Assembly: GCF_003363135.1 (NCBI RefSeq)
Contig: NZ_QRBB01000002.1
Coordinates: forward strand, 248,001-312,000
DNA from: Alteriqipengyuania lutimaris
GTDB taxonomy: Bacteria > Pseudomonadota > Alphaproteobacteria > Sphingomonadales > Sphingomonadaceae
DNA length: 64,000 bases
Direction of reading: 5' to 3'
A program made the translations under genes and the position numbers. The notes below the pieces were generated by a model that did no database searches, had not been told where the DNA came from, and was given only the letters and a program-made list of their open reading frames with translations. The number at the start of each line of letters is the position of its first letter. Position 1 is the stretch's first letter. Positions 1 through 13,940 of this stretch are shown here, in pieces.

Positions 1-134
1 GGCAGGCGCAGTTCGGAAACGATCAGCAGCGCGCGCGGCTCGTCGAGCGAAAGGATCGCGGCGCGGCCCGCCAGCAGCGAGAGCGGGATCGCGACCACGA
101 GGCCGCCGAGCAATATCCAGCTGGCGCGAGTCAT
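1..134 (-). CDS. btuC: FecCD/BtuC-type ABC transporter permease, N-terminal fragment
   Basis: This is the first 44 or so codons of a minus-strand gene that runs off the left edge. The translation begins MTRASWILLGGLVVAIPLSL and continues with a run ending in SELRLP, which matches the first membrane helix and the following segment of BtuC/FecD permeases. Its ATG overlaps the stop of the preceding substrate-binding protein gene (ATGA), so the two are translationally coupled. Known role of the family: the inner-membrane channel for vitamin B12 or Fe-siderophore import. The B12 assignment is inferred from the cobalamin riboswitch at the head of the operon. Only the fragment can be judged. Confidence 0.8.
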   Translation of the reverse strand, partial: MTRASWILLGGLVVAIPLSLLAGRAAILSLDEPRALLIVSELRL

Positions 135-961
135 ACTGACCCGTCCCGGATCGCGGCCAGCCGATTACCCGCGCGGATGAGGCTCGGCCCGCCGCAGAAA
201 TAGAGCTGCGGGTCGAACTGGGCGCGGCGCGTGTCGAGCTTGCGCAGGGCCGGGTGATGGAGCGTGCGCGACTGTTCGTCGCCCTGCGCGCCTGCATGGA
301 GCAGGATGTCGGGCGGATCGACCAGTACCGCTTCCAGAGGCAGCCGGTCGCCCTGCCCCAGTCCGCGCGTCGCCGCAGCGGGTTGCAGCCCGACCCGGCG
401 CATGAGGTCGACCACCAGCGCGCCGTCGCCCGGCACGATTCCGCCCGCCTGCCACAGGATCGCGGTCTGTCCCGCGTCGCCCGGGCGCGGCGCGGCATCG
501 CCGAGCGCGCGTTCGATCCGCGCAACCAGCGCATCGCCCGCCTCCGTCTCGCCGACCGCGTCGGCCAGCGCGCGCACCTGCGCCAGGTTTTCCTCGACGC
601 TGTTCGACATGCCGAGCACCACCACGGGTATGCCGAGCTGGTCGAGCGCGGCGCGGGTCGCGGGCGGCAGGAAGCTCGACGCGACCACCAGGTCGGCGTG
701 TGCCGCAACGATCTCCTCCACCGAACCCCCGGTTGCAGGCCAGAGGCGCGCCTCGCTCACCGGCATCGACGCGGCGGAGGGGTCGTGGCTGTAATGCGAC
801 ACAGCCGCCAGCTTGCCCGGCGCGATCTCGGCCAGGATCGCATCGCTGCACGGATTGAGGCTCACGATGCGCAAGCCGTCTTGCTCGCGCGGCTCCGGCG
901 AGGGAGCACACCCCGCCAGAGCGCACGCGATCATGCCGCTCAGCAATGGCGCGGCGCGCAT
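131..961 (-). CDS. btuF: Cobalamin ABC transporter substrate-binding lipoprotein (BtuF-like)
   Basis: The product has 276 residues. The N-terminus carries a lipoprotein signal with lipobox LAGC (Cys18), so it is probably membrane-anchored in the periplasm. The body has the two-lobed helical-backbone metal-receptor pattern: an early IVSLNPCSDAI segment, HADLVVAS, and a mid-protein LGIPVVVLGM strand. It should bind cobalamin and deliver it to the BtuC permease that begins at its stop codon. It lies 2 bases downstream of the TonB-dependent receptor, in one operon under the cobalamin riboswitch. A siderophore-binding role is the alternative if the riboswitch is ignored. The family call is firm and the ligand is inferred from context. 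Confidence 0.85.
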   Translation of the reverse strand: MRAAPLLSGMIACALAGCAPSPEPREQDGLRIVSLNPCSDAILAEIAPGKLAAVSHYSHDPSAASMPVSEARLWPATGGSVEEIVAAHADLVVASSFLPPATRAALDQLGIPVVVLGMSNSVEENLAQVRALADAVGETEAGDALVARIERALGDAAPRPGDAGQTAILWQAGGIVPGDGALVVDLMRRVGLQPAAATRGLGQGDRLPLEAVLVDPPDILLHAGAQGDEQSRTLHHPALRKLDTRRAQFDPQLYFCGGPSLIRAGNRLAAIRDGSV

Positions 962-963
962 TG

Positions 964-2925
964 CTACAGCCCCACGCGGATCCCGGCGAAGGCCCCGCGC
1001 GGCGCCTGGTTGTAGCCGGCGGCGGTTTGGTACTCCTCGTCGAACAGGTTCTCGACCCGCCCGAAGACCTCGACCGGCCGCTCGCCCGCGATCAGCCCCA
1101 GCGGCACGCTCACGCGCAGGTCGAACACGGTGTAGCCATCCAGAAGCACGTTGTTGCCCGCATCGTCGAACGCCTCGCCCACGATCCGCAGATCGCCGCC
1201 GATGACGGGCGCGCCGATGGTTTCGGGCAGCGGCGCCCAGTCGAGCGACAGCGTGCCCGCGTGTTCGGGGCGCCGGGCCAGCCGGTTGCCGAAATTGGCG
1301 GTGCCATCGCTGCGATTTTCGGCCTCGGTATAGGCATAGGCGGCGCGCAGCCGCAGACCCTCGACCGGCGATGCGCCCGCTTCCACCTCGATCCCGCGCG
1401 CCCGCGCCTGCGTCACATTGTCGTAGGTGCCGAAGGGCCGGTTTTCGCAGATGCCGGTCTGGTCCGGACAGCCAATAAAGGCGATCAGGTTCTCGCTGTC
1501 GCGCTGGAAGGCGGTGACGCTGGCATAGAACGGCGAAATCCGCGTCCCGTAGGCGAGCCCCAGATCGTAGCTGGTGCTTTCTTCGGGCTGGAGCGCCGCG
1601 TTGCCGTAGTCGGAGAAGAGCTGGTACAGCGAAGGCGCCTTGAAACCTTCGCCCACGCTCGCGCGCAGGCGCAGGTCGGGCACGATCTCGTAGGTGAAGT
1701 CGCCGCCGAAGCTCGTCGCTCCGCCGAAATCCTCATGTTCGTCCTGCCGCAGGCCGAGATGGCCGGAAATGCCGCGGAATTCGATCCCGAGCTGCGCGTA
1801 GGCCCCGAAGATCGAGGTTTGGGCGTCGCTGACCGCCCCGTACGACGTGCTCTCGTAGTCGGACCAGAGGTTCTCGGCCCCGAAATTGACGATCAGCGGA
1901 CCGATCGGCCGCCATTCGCCGCGCAGTTCGACCCGTTCGGAACCCCCGTCGCTTTCGAACGTCGGGTCGAGCCCTGAGCCGGGCAGGTTCGCGCGCTCGA
2001 TATCGGATACCGAATAGGCCCCGCGCAGGTAGAGCGGCCCGCCGTCGTAGAGCGCGCCGACCACGCCCGAAAGCTGGCGCGTCTCCTGCACCTCGGGCGT
2101 GTCGCCGAGGGTGAAGCTGGGCGCAGGGAAGCCATCGATTTCGAGCGTGCCGTCGGCATAGCGGCCGCTCGCGAAGATTTCGAACGTGCGGCTGAGATAG
2201 GCGCGCCCGCGCAGGTTGTAGGCCTGCTGGCGGAAACCGTCGGGCTCGGTCCCGCTGGCGGCGGCCGAGAAACCGTCGGTCGTCAGGTAGCTCGCCGATC
2301 CGCCGAGAAAGCCGATATCGCCCGCAATGCCGCCTTCCACGCTGGTGGAAACGGTCTCGCGCGAGCCCGCCTCGACCGAGCCGGCGAGGCCCGTGCGCTC
2401 GAAAGTAGAGGCGACGAGCACCCCGGCGAGCGCATCCGCGCCCCAGATCACGGAGTTGGAGCCGCGCAGCAGTTCGACCTTGGCAAGGTTGCTGCTGGTC
2501 AGCGTGCCGAAGTCGAAACCGCCAGCGGGCGCGGCGGTATCGGCCACCCGCACGCCGTCGATCAGCACCAGCAACTGGTCGTTGCTCGCGCCGCGCACCG
2601 ATACGCCGGTCGTCGCGCCCAGCCCGCCGGTGCGGTTGATGGTGACGCCGGGCACGCGCTGGAGCACGCGGGTGAAGTCGGGGCCCTGGATGTCGGCGAT
2701 TTCCTCCGCCCCGATCACGGTCACGGGCTGGCCTGTATCCTCGACCTCGCTCGGGCTGCCGGTGACGGTGATCGTCGTGGCTTCGTCGTCGAGGGTGTAG
2801 GCTTCGGACGCCAGAACCGGATCGCCCCCGCCCTGCTGCACGTCGTCCTGCTGCACGTCGTCCTGAGCAAGCGCCGGTGTGGCCAGCCCCAGGATCGAGC
2901 ACCCGAGAAACAGAAATTTACGCAT
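964..2925 (-). CDS. btuB: TonB-dependent outer-membrane receptor, vitamin B12 type (BtuB-like)
   Basis: The product has 653 residues, starting at MRKFLFLGCSILG. It has a Sec signal peptide ending near ALAQ. A TonB-box-like TITVTG (about residues 38-43) precedes a plug domain (about 45-160) with motifs VTVIGAEEI, RVPGVTINR and VLIDGVRV, followed by a 22-strand-type beta barrel to the C-terminus. The 654-codon length is typical of BtuB. A longer reading frame extends upstream but runs into the riboswitch, so the internal ATG after the RBS-like GGAGAAG is preferred. Just after the signal peptide a 15-bp unit is tandemly duplicated, giving QDDVQQDDVQQ. It takes up cobalamin across the outer membrane using TonB energy, and is first in an operon with btuF and btuC. 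Confidence 0.9.
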   Translation of the reverse strand: MRKFLFLGCSILGLATPALAQDDVQQDDVQQGGGDPVLASEAYTLDDEATTITVTGSPSEVEDTGQPVTVIGAEEIADIQGPDFTRVLQRVPGVTINRTGGLGATTGVSVRGASNDQLLVLIDGVRVADTAAPAGGFDFGTLTSSNLAKVELLRGSNSVIWGADALAGVLVASTFERTGLAGSVEAGSRETVSTSVEGGIAGDIGFLGGSASYLTTDGFSAAASGTEPDGFRQQAYNLRGRAYLSRTFEIFASGRYADGTLEIDGFPAPSFTLGDTPEVQETRQLSGVVGALYDGGPLYLRGAYSVSDIERANLPGSGLDPTFESDGGSERVELRGEWRPIGPLIVNFGAENLWSDYESTSYGAVSDAQTSIFGAYAQLGIEFRGISGHLGLRQDEHEDFGGATSFGGDFTYEIVPDLRLRASVGEGFKAPSLYQLFSDYGNAALQPEESTSYDLGLAYGTRISPFYASVTAFQRDSENLIAFIGCPDQTGICENRPFGTYDNVTQARARGIEVEAGASPVEGLRLRAAYAYTEAENRSDGTANFGNRLARRPEHAGTLSLDWAPLPETIGAPVIGGDLRIVGEAFDDAGNNVLLDGYTVFDLRVSVPLGLIAGERPVEVFGRVENLFDEEYQTAAGYNQAPRGAFAGIRVGL

Positions 2926-3029
2926 GTCTTCTCCATCACAAGCCTTGCTGTCGCTCATGACGGAAGGCGTCGGACGCATTGCGACACCCTTCCTCCGCTG
3001 CCCTCGGTACACCCCGCCCGTGGCCGAAC

Positions 3030-3250
3030 GACGTATCGCAGGCAGGTCTCCTGGCTCCCGGATCGTCGCGGCTCCCCCCACCTTCCCGTTCCCGCGCCGA
3101 AGCGTCGAGGGACAGTGGCGTTTTGGGCGGACCGCTCCCCGGTCACAGTTGCGGGGGCAGCCGGGGCTTGTCCGCTCCGCTATTCGCGGTCCGGCTCCCC
3201 GTTCCCTCTTAGGCGGGCGGGCCATCCGCCCACCCACACCTGCAATACGC
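3030..3250 (-). promoter_or_regulatory. Cobalamin (AdoCbl) riboswitch
   Basis: On the minus strand the conserved core elements of a cobalamin riboswitch occur in order. Near 3150-3165 there is CCCCCGCAACTGTGACCGGG, then GCCACTGTCCC near 3110-3120, then the closing segment GAGCCAGGAGACCTGCC at about 3042-3058. All of these lie upstream of btuB, about 110 nt from its start. Known function: binding of adenosylcobalamin represses expression of the downstream genes. The exact 5' end (GGTGTGGGTGGGCGG region, about 3245) is approximate. Confidence 0.93.
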
Positions 3251-3449
3251 GGGCGGCCGTAGGCGCATTCACGCAGGCGGGCAACACCGCTCTTTCGAGC
3301 CGTTGGACAAGTTAGCTGGGCGTTAACCAGATTGCTTTACCTGTAGGTACGATATGTCCCGTAATGTAACCGTGCGGTCAGTCCCAGGCGCGCCCCAACC
3401 CCTATCGTCTTAGACTGACCGTATCTTTTCCGCTTCAGTCAGGATTGCT

Positions 3450-4565
3450 TTGCCCCAGGCCTCCCGCCCGACACCACCGGCCGCGCGTTCGCCGAGAACC
3501 CGTAGGCCATGGCGCGGGATTGCGGTGCTGGTGGGTGCCATCACGCTCCCCGCGATGGGCGCGCAGGCCGAGTGGCGCATGCAGCAGGTCGCCCCGCAGG
3601 CGAGCGAGATCGTGGCGAATGCACAGATCGAACCGCTCGAGAGCGAGCGGGCGGGCGCGACCTTCCCCGGCTCCGCGCTCTATTTCCTCGCCGATCCCCC
3701 CGCTGCGGCCAGCTTTGCCAATGTCGCGGTCGACACACCGGGCGCGGTCAATCCGATCGCGGCGTGGAACGGCGATCCCGATGCGGCGATCGCGATCGAG
3801 ACGGCGGGGCCGGCCGCACGCGGCTTCGTCAGCCGCGGTACCGGGATCGACAAGGCGCGCGCGCTCGATTGCCTTGCCAAGGCGGTCTATTACGAGGCCG
3901 CGAGCGAGAGCGAGGGCGGCCAGCGCGCGGTGGCGCAGGTGGTGCTCAACCGCGTGAGCCATCCGGCCTATCCCAGGACCGTGTGCGGCGTCGTCTACCA
4001 GGGATCGCAGCGGCGCACCGGCTGCCAGTTCACTTTCACCTGCGATGGGTCGCTGAACCGCAAGCCTTCGGCGACGCACTGGGCACGCGCGCTCTCGGTG
4101 GCGCGCCGTGCGCTCTCGGGCGAGGTCTATGGGCCGGTCGGCCTCGCGACCCATTATCACACGACCTGGGTGAATCCCTACTGGGCGCCCAGCCTCGCGC
4201 ATATCGGCACGATCGGTGCGCACCGCTTCTACCGCTGGCCGGGCGCCGCCAGCCGCCCCGCGGCCTTCAGCGATTTCTACTCCGGCGGCGAACCTTCGCC
4301 CTCGCCCGCACGCGCGGCCCAGGCCAGCGATCCCGCACCCGATCCGGTGGAAGTCGCGCGGGACTATGCAAGCGCGGGCGCAGCGCGCGAGCCGGCATCG
4401 GCATCGGCACCGTCCTACACCGTGGCTGCCGGAGCGAACGGCAGGCAACCAGACCCGGCCGCCGGCCGCACGCAGCCCGATCGCCCGCAACCCGCGACCG
4501 AGGGACCGGGCAGCGTCCGGCCGGAATATGCCAATAGCGGGCAGTGGATTTCCCGCCCGCAATAA
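3450..4565 (+). CDS. SleB-type cell wall hydrolase
   Basis: The product has 371 residues. An N-terminal hydrophobic stretch (GIAVLVGAITLPAMGAQA, about residues 24-41) looks like a signal peptide or anchor. The Hydrolase_2 (SleB) domain spans about 138-265 and includes ALDCLAKAVYYEA, where the Glu of YYEA is the expected catalytic acid, then VAQVVLNRV, CQFTFTCDG and ATHYHTTWVNPYW. The C-terminal 100 residues are Ala/Pro-rich and probably disordered. The family cleaves peptidoglycan (lytic transglycosylase type). The frame opens with TTG at 3450 and no better ATG is present before the hydrophobic segment, so the start is uncertain. It is transcribed away from the btu operon. Confidence 0.85.
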   Translation: MPQASRPTPPAARSPRTRRPWRGIAVLVGAITLPAMGAQAEWRMQQVAPQASEIVANAQIEPLESERAGATFPGSALYFLADPPAAASFANVAVDTPGAVNPIAAWNGDPDAAIAIETAGPAARGFVSRGTGIDKARALDCLAKAVYYEAASESEGGQRAVAQVVLNRVSHPAYPRTVCGVVYQGSQRRTGCQFTFTCDGSLNRKPSATHWARALSVARRALSGEVYGPVGLATHYHTTWVNPYWAPSLAHIGTIGAHRFYRWPGAASRPAAFSDFYSGGEPSPSPARAAQASDPAPDPVEVARDYASAGAAREPASASAPSYTVAAGANGRQPDPAAGRTQPDRPQPATEGPGSVRPEYANSGQWISRPQ

Positions 4566-4704
4566 GGCCGCGAGGGCGCGTCCGACCCGGCCCGGCTCGC
4601 GGGACGAGGTTAATTGCGCTAAACCTTGATTATCCGCATAAAATTCACGCTGTGTACCTACCGCTGAAGGGACAGCGAACACACGTTCAAGGATTGTCCC
4701 ATAC

Positions 4705-5019
4705 ATGAGTCGCGGCCTCGCCCCCACGCGTCCTTCCTACCGGCTCTCTTACTCCGGCGCCCTGCCCGTACGCATCCCGGAAGCCGCCAACGACAATGTC
4801 GCGCCGGGTCGCACCGCGCAGAGCGAGGGCGAGCTGCGCGCTGCGCTCGACCATTTCGCGCGCCACCACCTCAACGCCGCGCACGACGCCTACGAGCGCG
4901 CCAATCATGCGCTGGCAAAAGGGGACCAGACCGATTTCCACTACTGGGCGGACGTCTGCCGCGCGCTCGATCGCCGTCTGGCGGGCACCCTCGCCAGCGG
5001 AAGAGACGGCCAGCCCTGA
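4705..5019 (+). CDS. Small conserved hypothetical protein
   Basis: The product has 104 residues and no signal peptide. The N-terminal 45 residues are Pro/Arg-rich and include AANDN, a motif seen in many small alphaproteobacterial proteins. Residues 46-100 form a predicted amphipathic helical region (ELRAALDHFARHHLNAAHDA and following). I do not recognise the function. A 139-nt intergenic region separates it from the cell-wall hydrolase. Coding bias matches its neighbours, and the opposite-strand frame has no recognisable domain. Confidence 0.6.
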   Translation: MSRGLAPTRPSYRLSYSGALPVRIPEAANDNVAPGRTAQSEGELRAALDHFARHHLNAAHDAYERANHALAKGDQTDFHYWADVCRALDRRLAGTLASGRDGQP

Positions 5020-5120
5020 GACATCCAGGGCCCCCGCCGACCGCATTCGGCTCCGGTTTTGGGTGCGAGGGAGTGGTAACGCTCCCGTTAAGCAATTCGT
5101 GACGGTTACTGCTTAGTCCG

Positions 5121-7082
5121 GTGTCCACGATGATGCCCGGAGATATCCGTCGAGCCTACAGGATGCTTCTTCGCCGATTGTCCGGCGACGAGATGAGCGA
5201 ACGCGCGCGCCGTGTGCTCGTCACGACGCTCTACACGCACCCCTTCAGCCTCGCGAGCGGCGCGGTCATCGGCACTCTGATCGGCGTCTTCCTCGCGATT
5301 AACGTTCCCGAACCGCCGGTGATCGCCTGCGTGGTGGTGTTCTCGCTGGTGGGGATCGCCCGCGTGTGGTCCTCGCTCCGGCTGGTGAAGACCGACGACA
5401 CGTCGACCCACGCGCTCGAATTCTGGTTCGAGATCGGCGCGTTCTCCTACGCCCTGCTGTTCGGCGTGATCGGCGCGATGGCGCTGGTGTACGATACACC
5501 GACCCACGTCGCCGTGGTCGTCGTCGTCAATGCGGTCGGTTACGGCATGGCCATCACCGCACGCAACGCCGGCCGGCCCGAGATCGCGCTGGGCCAGATG
5601 ACCCTGGCGTTCCTGCCCATGTTCATCGTGTCGCTGTGGATCGGAACCTTCCCGCTCTACGTGCTCGCGCTGACCATGTTGCTGGTCGCCCCCACCATGG
5701 CGCTGGTGACGCTCAACGTCGCGCGGCTGCTGCGCACCTCGATCTCGGAAGCGGAGACCAGCGAGCGGCTGGCACGCAAGATGGAGGTCGTGGCGCACAC
5801 CGATGTCGTCACCGGCCTGCACAACCGTGCGGGGCTGAACGACATGCTGGTCAACCAGCTGATGAAGTCCGATCCGAACCGCCCGATGGCGCTGTTCTGG
5901 ATGGATCTCGACCGGTTCAAGGAGGTCAACGACCTGCTCGGCCACCAGATCGGCGACCGCGTGCTGTCCGAAATCGCGCGGCGCCTGCGCGACGGCCTGC
6001 CCGAAGATGCGGGGATCGCGCGCTTCGGCGGCGACGAATTCGTGTTCTTCTGCAACGTCGAAAGCCGCAAGCAGAGCGAAACGCTGGCGAACCGCATCCT
6101 CGAGCAGATCATGCGCCCCATGCGCCTCGACGGAGAGCGGCTGGAAATTAGCGGCTCGCTGGGGATCGCGCTGATGCCCGAGGACGGCACCGATGCCGAC
6201 CGCCTGATGCAGGCCGCCGACCTCGCGCTGTTCTACGCCAAGAAGGAAGCGCGCGGGCGCTATCGCTATTTCGACCCCGCGATGACGCGCGAACTTGCGA
6301 GCCGCCGCGAGATCGAGGCGGAGCTGCGCCTCGCGATCAAGCGCGACGAGCTGTCGCTGTTCTTCCAGCCGGTCGTGGACCTCAAGACCGGCCACATCCG
6401 TTCCTTCGAGGCGCTGCTGCGCTGGTTCCACCCGGTGAAGGGCGAACTGCGCCCGGCCGAGTTCATCCCCGTCGCGGAAGAGACCGGCGTCATCGTGACG
6501 CTTGGCAACTGGATCACGCGGCAGGCCGCGCTCGCCTGCGCGCAGTGGCCCGAGCATGTCAGCGTCGCGGTCAACCTCTCCCCGCTGCAGATCAAGGCGC
6601 CCGGCGCGGTGCTGGCGATCGAATCCGCCCTGCGCGAGGCACAGCTGGATCCCAGCCGGCTCGAGCTCGAAGTGACCGAAAGCCTGTTCGTAGAAGACAG
6701 CGAGCAGACCGCCGCCTTCATCAGCGAGCTGTCGGCCAAGGGCGTGCGCTTCGCACTCGACGATTTCGGCACCGGCTATTCCTCGCTGTCCTACATTCAC
6801 AAATATCCCTTCTCCAAGATCAAGGTCGATCGCTGCTTCGTGTCGGGCGACGACGTGGGCCCGCGGGCGCACGCGATCATCCGCGCCGTCGCGGCCATGG
6901 GCCACCAGCTCGACATGGAAATCGTCGCCGAAGGGATCGAGGAGCAGGAGCAGGTCGAGTCCGTGCGCGATGCGGGATGCACGCTGGGCCAGGGCTATTT
7001 CTTCAGCCGCGCCGTGCCCGATTACCTCGCCGCCATGCTGCTGGCGCAGGATCGCGACGGCGACGGGCTGCGCGCGGCGTAG
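5121..7082 (+). CDS. Membrane-anchored GGDEF-EAL c-di-GMP turnover protein
   Basis: The product has 653 residues. The N-terminal half has about 5-6 membrane segments (residues 40-205). A GGDEF domain covers about 225-385 with an intact RFGGDEF at 301-307. An EAL domain covers about 395-645 with EALLRW at 430-435, EVTESLF, DDFGTGYSSL, KVDRCFV and AEGIEE, so the metal-binding and catalytic residues of the phosphodiesterase appear present. The residue where the allosteric I-site Arg would sit is not Arg (LPED instead of RxxD). It could make or degrade c-di-GMP, and both activities look possible. The start is GTG at 5121, with ATG codons 9 and 12 nt downstream as alternatives. Confidence 0.92.
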   Translation: MSTMMPGDIRRAYRMLLRRLSGDEMSERARRVLVTTLYTHPFSLASGAVIGTLIGVFLAINVPEPPVIACVVVFSLVGIARVWSSLRLVKTDDTSTHALEFWFEIGAFSYALLFGVIGAMALVYDTPTHVAVVVVVNAVGYGMAITARNAGRPEIALGQMTLAFLPMFIVSLWIGTFPLYVLALTMLLVAPTMALVTLNVARLLRTSISEAETSERLARKMEVVAHTDVVTGLHNRAGLNDMLVNQLMKSDPNRPMALFWMDLDRFKEVNDLLGHQIGDRVLSEIARRLRDGLPEDAGIARFGGDEFVFFCNVESRKQSETLANRILEQIMRPMRLDGERLEISGSLGIALMPEDGTDADRLMQAADLALFYAKKEARGRYRYFDPAMTRELASRREIEAELRLAIKRDELSLFFQPVVDLKTGHIRSFEALLRWFHPVKGELRPAEFIPVAEETGVIVTLGNWITRQAALACAQWPEHVSVAVNLSPLQIKAPGAVLAIESALREAQLDPSRLELEVTESLFVEDSEQTAAFISELSAKGVRFALDDFGTGYSSLSYIHKYPFSKIKVDRCFVSGDDVGPRAHAIIRAVAAMGHQLDMEIVAEGIEEQEQVESVRDAGCTLGQGYFFSRAVPDYLAAMLLAQDRDGDGLRAA

Positions 7083-7224
7083 GACGAACATCGCTCTTGC
7101 GAAGCATTATCTAAACCGCCGCAAAACATCGCTTTTTGCCGGTTGCAATCCCCCACGCCCAAGCCTAGGTCCTCTCGCGATAAAGGCGGCCTTTCGCGCA
7201 TCTTCACCCCGGGGACGCCGGTGA

Positions 7225-9643
<2,419 letters not shown>

Positions 9644-9784
9644 GCGTCTATAATGAGCCCCGGCGAGAGCCGGGGTTCGTCCCGCGTCGGAGGAACGGTT
9701 GGCAGAGGGCTTCGTCTACTTACTGACCGGGCATGAAATGCCATTGGATTGCCGCACAGGTTTTGCGGCGCACAGGTGAGTTGG

Positions 9785-12655
9785 ATGGGTAACGAAAACC
9801 AGTCATTTCTGCCGGAACTCGGCGATCAGGAAGGTCCGCAGAAAGGTCCGAGCTGGGCGAATCCCCGCTGGCCGCTGACCGATCTGGGCAGCGAAGCCGA
9901 CCTGACGCAGGCGCTCGACCCGACCGCGATGAAGGCGGCGGTGAAGAAGGCGGCGGACAAGGCGGGCAAGCCGGTCGACCAGGCCAGCGTGACGCAGGCC
10001 GCGGAAAACGCGATCCGCGCCATGCTGCTGATCCGCACCTTCCGCGTGCGCGGGCACCTCGCGTCCGATCTGGACCCGCTGGGCCTGTCCAAGCGCGAAC
10101 TGCCCGAAGACCTGAAGCTCGAATGGCACTTCCCGCCCGAGGCGATGGATCAGGAGATCTACGTCGGCGGCAATCTGGGCATGGAGTGGACCACTCCGCG
10201 AGAGCTCTACCAGGTGCTCAAGGCCAATTACTGCGGCAAGGTCGGCCTCGAATACATGCATATCTCGGACGTGGAGGAGCGCCGCTTCCTCCAGGACCGG
10301 ATCGAGGGGCCCGAAGAGGTCATCCAGTTCACGCCCGAGGGCAAGCGCGCGATCCTTTCCGCCGTGATCCGGGGCGAGGAGTTCGAGAACTTCCTCGGCA
10401 AGAAATACGTCGGCACCAAGCGCTTCGGCCTCGATGGCGGCGAGGGGATGATCCCCGCGCTGGAGGCGGTCATCAAGTACGGCGGCCAGATGGGCGTGCG
10501 CGAGATCATCTACGGCATGGCGCACCGCGGGCGGCTGAACGTCCTCGCCAACGTGATGGCCAAGCCTTATCGCGTGATCTTCCACGAATTCTCGGGCGGC
10601 AGCGCCAATCCCGAGGATGTCGGCGGGTCGGGCGACGTGAAATATCACCTCGGTACCAGCACCGATCGCGAATTCGACGGCATTGCCGTGCACATGAGCC
10701 TGGTGCCCAACCCCAGCCACCTCGAAGCGGTCGACCCCGTGGTGCTCGGCAAGGCGCGCGCGCAGCAGGCAATCCGCGACGACCTTAAGCGGCACGAGCA
10801 GGTGCTGCCCGTGCTGATCCACGGCGATGCGGCCTTCGCGGGCCAGGGCATCGTGTGGGAGACGCTGAGCTTCTCCGGCATTCCCGGCTACAACACCGGC
10901 GGCGTCATACACTTCATCATCAACAACCAGATCGGCTTCACCACCAGCCCCAAGTTCGCGCGCAGCTCGCCCTATCCCAGCGACGTGGCGAAGGGCGTCC
11001 AGGCGCCGATCCTGCACGTGAACGGCGACGATCCCGAAGCGGTCACCTTCGCCTGCAAGCTGGCGATCGAATATCGCCAGAAATTCGGTCGCGATATCGT
11101 GATCGACATGTGGTGCTATCGCCGCTTCGGCCACAACGAAGGCGACGAGCCGAGCTTCACCCAGCCTCAGATGTACGATGCGATCAAGAAGCATCGCAAG
11201 ATCAGCGTGATCTACTCGGATCGCCTGCTGCAGGACGGCGTGATCGACGATGGCTTCGTCGAAGGCCAGCGCGAGGAATTCACGACCCACCTGCAGGAGG
11301 AATTCGAGGCGGGGCAGAACTACCAGCCCAACGAGGCCGACTGGTTCGGTGGCCGCTGGGCGGGCCTCAACAAGCCGGCGGACCCCGAAACGGCGCGGCG
11401 CGGCGTCGAGACCGCAATTCCCAAGAAGCTGTTCGACAGCCTTGGACGCACGCTCACCACCGTGCCCGACGAGATCACGATCCACCGCACGCTCGGCCGC
11501 GTGCTCGATGCCAAGCGCAAGATGTTCGACGATGGCGAGGGCCTGGACTGGGCGACCGCCGAGGCGCTGGCCTTCGGCAGCCTCGCCACCGAAGGCTACA
11601 ACGTGCGCCTGTCGGGCCAGGATTCCGGCCGCGGCACCTTCAGCCAGCGGCACGCCGTGTGGCACGACCAGAAGGAAGAGGGGAAGCAATACGTCCCGCT
11701 CGCCACGCTGCCGCACGGCAAGTTCGAAGTCTACGACAGCCCGCTGTCCGAATATGGCGTGCTCGGCTTCGAATACGGCTTCGCGCTCGCCGATCCGAAA
11801 ACGCTGGTTCTGTGGGAAGCGCAATTCGGCGATTTCGCCAATGGCGCGCAGATCATCATCGACCAGTTCATCGCCAGCGGCGAGGTCAAATGGCTGCGCG
11901 CCAACGGTCTCGTGATGCTGCTGCCGCATGGCTATGAGGGCCAGGGGCCCGAGCACAGCTCGGCACGGCTCGAACGCTTCCTGCAATTGTGCGCGAACGA
12001 CAATATCCAGGTGTGCAACATCACCATGCCGCACAACTACTTTCATGTGCTGCGCCGGCAGATGCTGCGTCCGTTCCGCAAGCCGCTGATCATCATGACG
12101 CCCAAGAGCCTGCTGCGTCATCCGATGGCGAAGAGCGGCGCAGAGCAGTTTATGGGCGACAACCAGTTCAAGCGGATCCTGTCGGACCCGTCGATGGAGC
12201 CGGACAGCGCCGCCGACAAGAAGATCAAGCGCCTCGTGCTGTGTTCGGGCAAGGTCGCATTCGACCTGATCGAGCAGCGCGACGCCGAGGGACTCGAGGA
12301 TGTCTCGATCGTGCGGATCGAGCAGCTCTACCCCTTCCCCGGCGATCCGCTGGCGCTGCGCATGAGCCGCATGGACAATCTGCAAGAAGTGGTCTGGTGC
12401 CAGGAAGAGCCGCGCAACAACGGTGCGTGGTTCTTCGTCGAGGAACGGATCGAGGCTGCGCTCAAGGCCGCGGGCAAGGACGGCATGCGGCCATCCTATG
12501 CGGGCCGCGAGGAAGCGGCATCGCCCGCCACCGGCCTCGCCAAGCGTCACAAGGCGCAGCAGGATGCGCTTGTCACCATCGCCCTCGGCCTTGCCGATGG
12601 CGGCGCGGCCAAGCGCGCACTCAAGAAAACCGAAACCGCCGAAAAGAAGGTCTGA
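9785..12655 (+). CDS. sucA: 2-oxoglutarate dehydrogenase E1 component
   Basis: The product has 956 residues from ATG 9785, which has an AGGTGAG-like ribosome site just upstream. An ATG 36 nt earlier is in frame but adds an atypical peptide. Family hallmarks in order are the N-terminal helical E2-binding segment, [13 protein letters not shown], the thiamine-diphosphate region [34 protein letters not shown], and the C-terminal [20 protein letters not shown]. It decarboxylates 2-oxoglutarate and transfers the succinyl group to the lipoyl arm of SucB. It is followed 7 nt later by sucB. Confidence 0.97.
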   Translation: MGNENQSFLPELGDQEGPQKGPSWANPRWPLTDLGSEADLTQALDPTAMKAAVKKAADKAGKPVDQASVTQAAENAIRAMLLIRTFRVRGHLASDLDPLGLSKRELPEDLKLEWHFPPEAMDQEIYVGGNLGMEWTTPRELYQVLKANYCGKVGLEYMHISDVEERRFLQDRIEGPEEVIQFTPEGKRAILSAVIRGEEFENFLGKKYVGTKRFGLDGGEGMIPALEAVIKYGGQMGVREIIYGMAHRGRLNVLANVMAKPYRVIFHEFSGGSANPEDVGGSGDVKYHLGTSTDREFDGIAVHMSLVPNPSHLEAVDPVVLGKARAQQAIRDDLKRHEQVLPVLIHGDAAFAGQGIVWETLSFSGIPGYNTGGVIHFIINNQIGFTTSPKFARSSPYPSDVAKGVQAPILHVNGDDPEAVTFACKLAIEYRQKFGRDIVIDMWCYRRFGHNEGDEPSFTQPQMYDAIKKHRKISVIYSDRLLQDGVIDDGFVEGQREEFTTHLQEEFEAGQNYQPNEADWFGGRWAGLNKPADPETARRGVETAIPKKLFDSLGRTLTTVPDEITIHRTLGRVLDAKRKMFDDGEGLDWATAEALAFGSLATEGYNVRLSGQDSGRGTFSQRHAVWHDQKEEGKQYVPLATLPHGKFEVYDSPLSEYGVLGFEYGFALADPKTLVLWEAQFGDFANGAQIIIDQFIASGEVKWLRANGLVMLLPHGYEGQGPEHSSARLERFLQLCANDNIQVCNITMPHNYFHVLRRQMLRPFRKPLIIMTPKSLLRHPMAKSGAEQFMGDNQFKRILSDPSMEPDSAADKKIKRLVLCSGKVAFDLIEQRDAEGLEDVSIVRIEQLYPFPGDPLALRMSRMDNLQEVVWCQEEPRNNGAWFFVEERIEAALKAAGKDGMRPSYAGREEAASPATGLAKRHKAQQDALVTIALGLADGGAAKRALKKTETAEKKV

Positions 12656-12662
12656 GATAAAC

Positions 12663-13922
<1,260 letters not shown>

Positions 13923-13940
13923 TTCCAACGAAGCTGCCGT

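Noticed and set aside
3338..3349. TACCTGTAGGTA inverted repeat as an operator between btuB and the SleB gene
   Set aside because: Arms are only 5 bp, with no second copy at a useful place and no known regulator motif; kept as a curiosity only.
5106..7091. Long minus-strand open frame opposite the GGDEF-EAL gene
   Set aside because: The plus-strand product has full catalytic motifs over the whole length; the opposite frame is His/Arg/Asp-rich nonsense.
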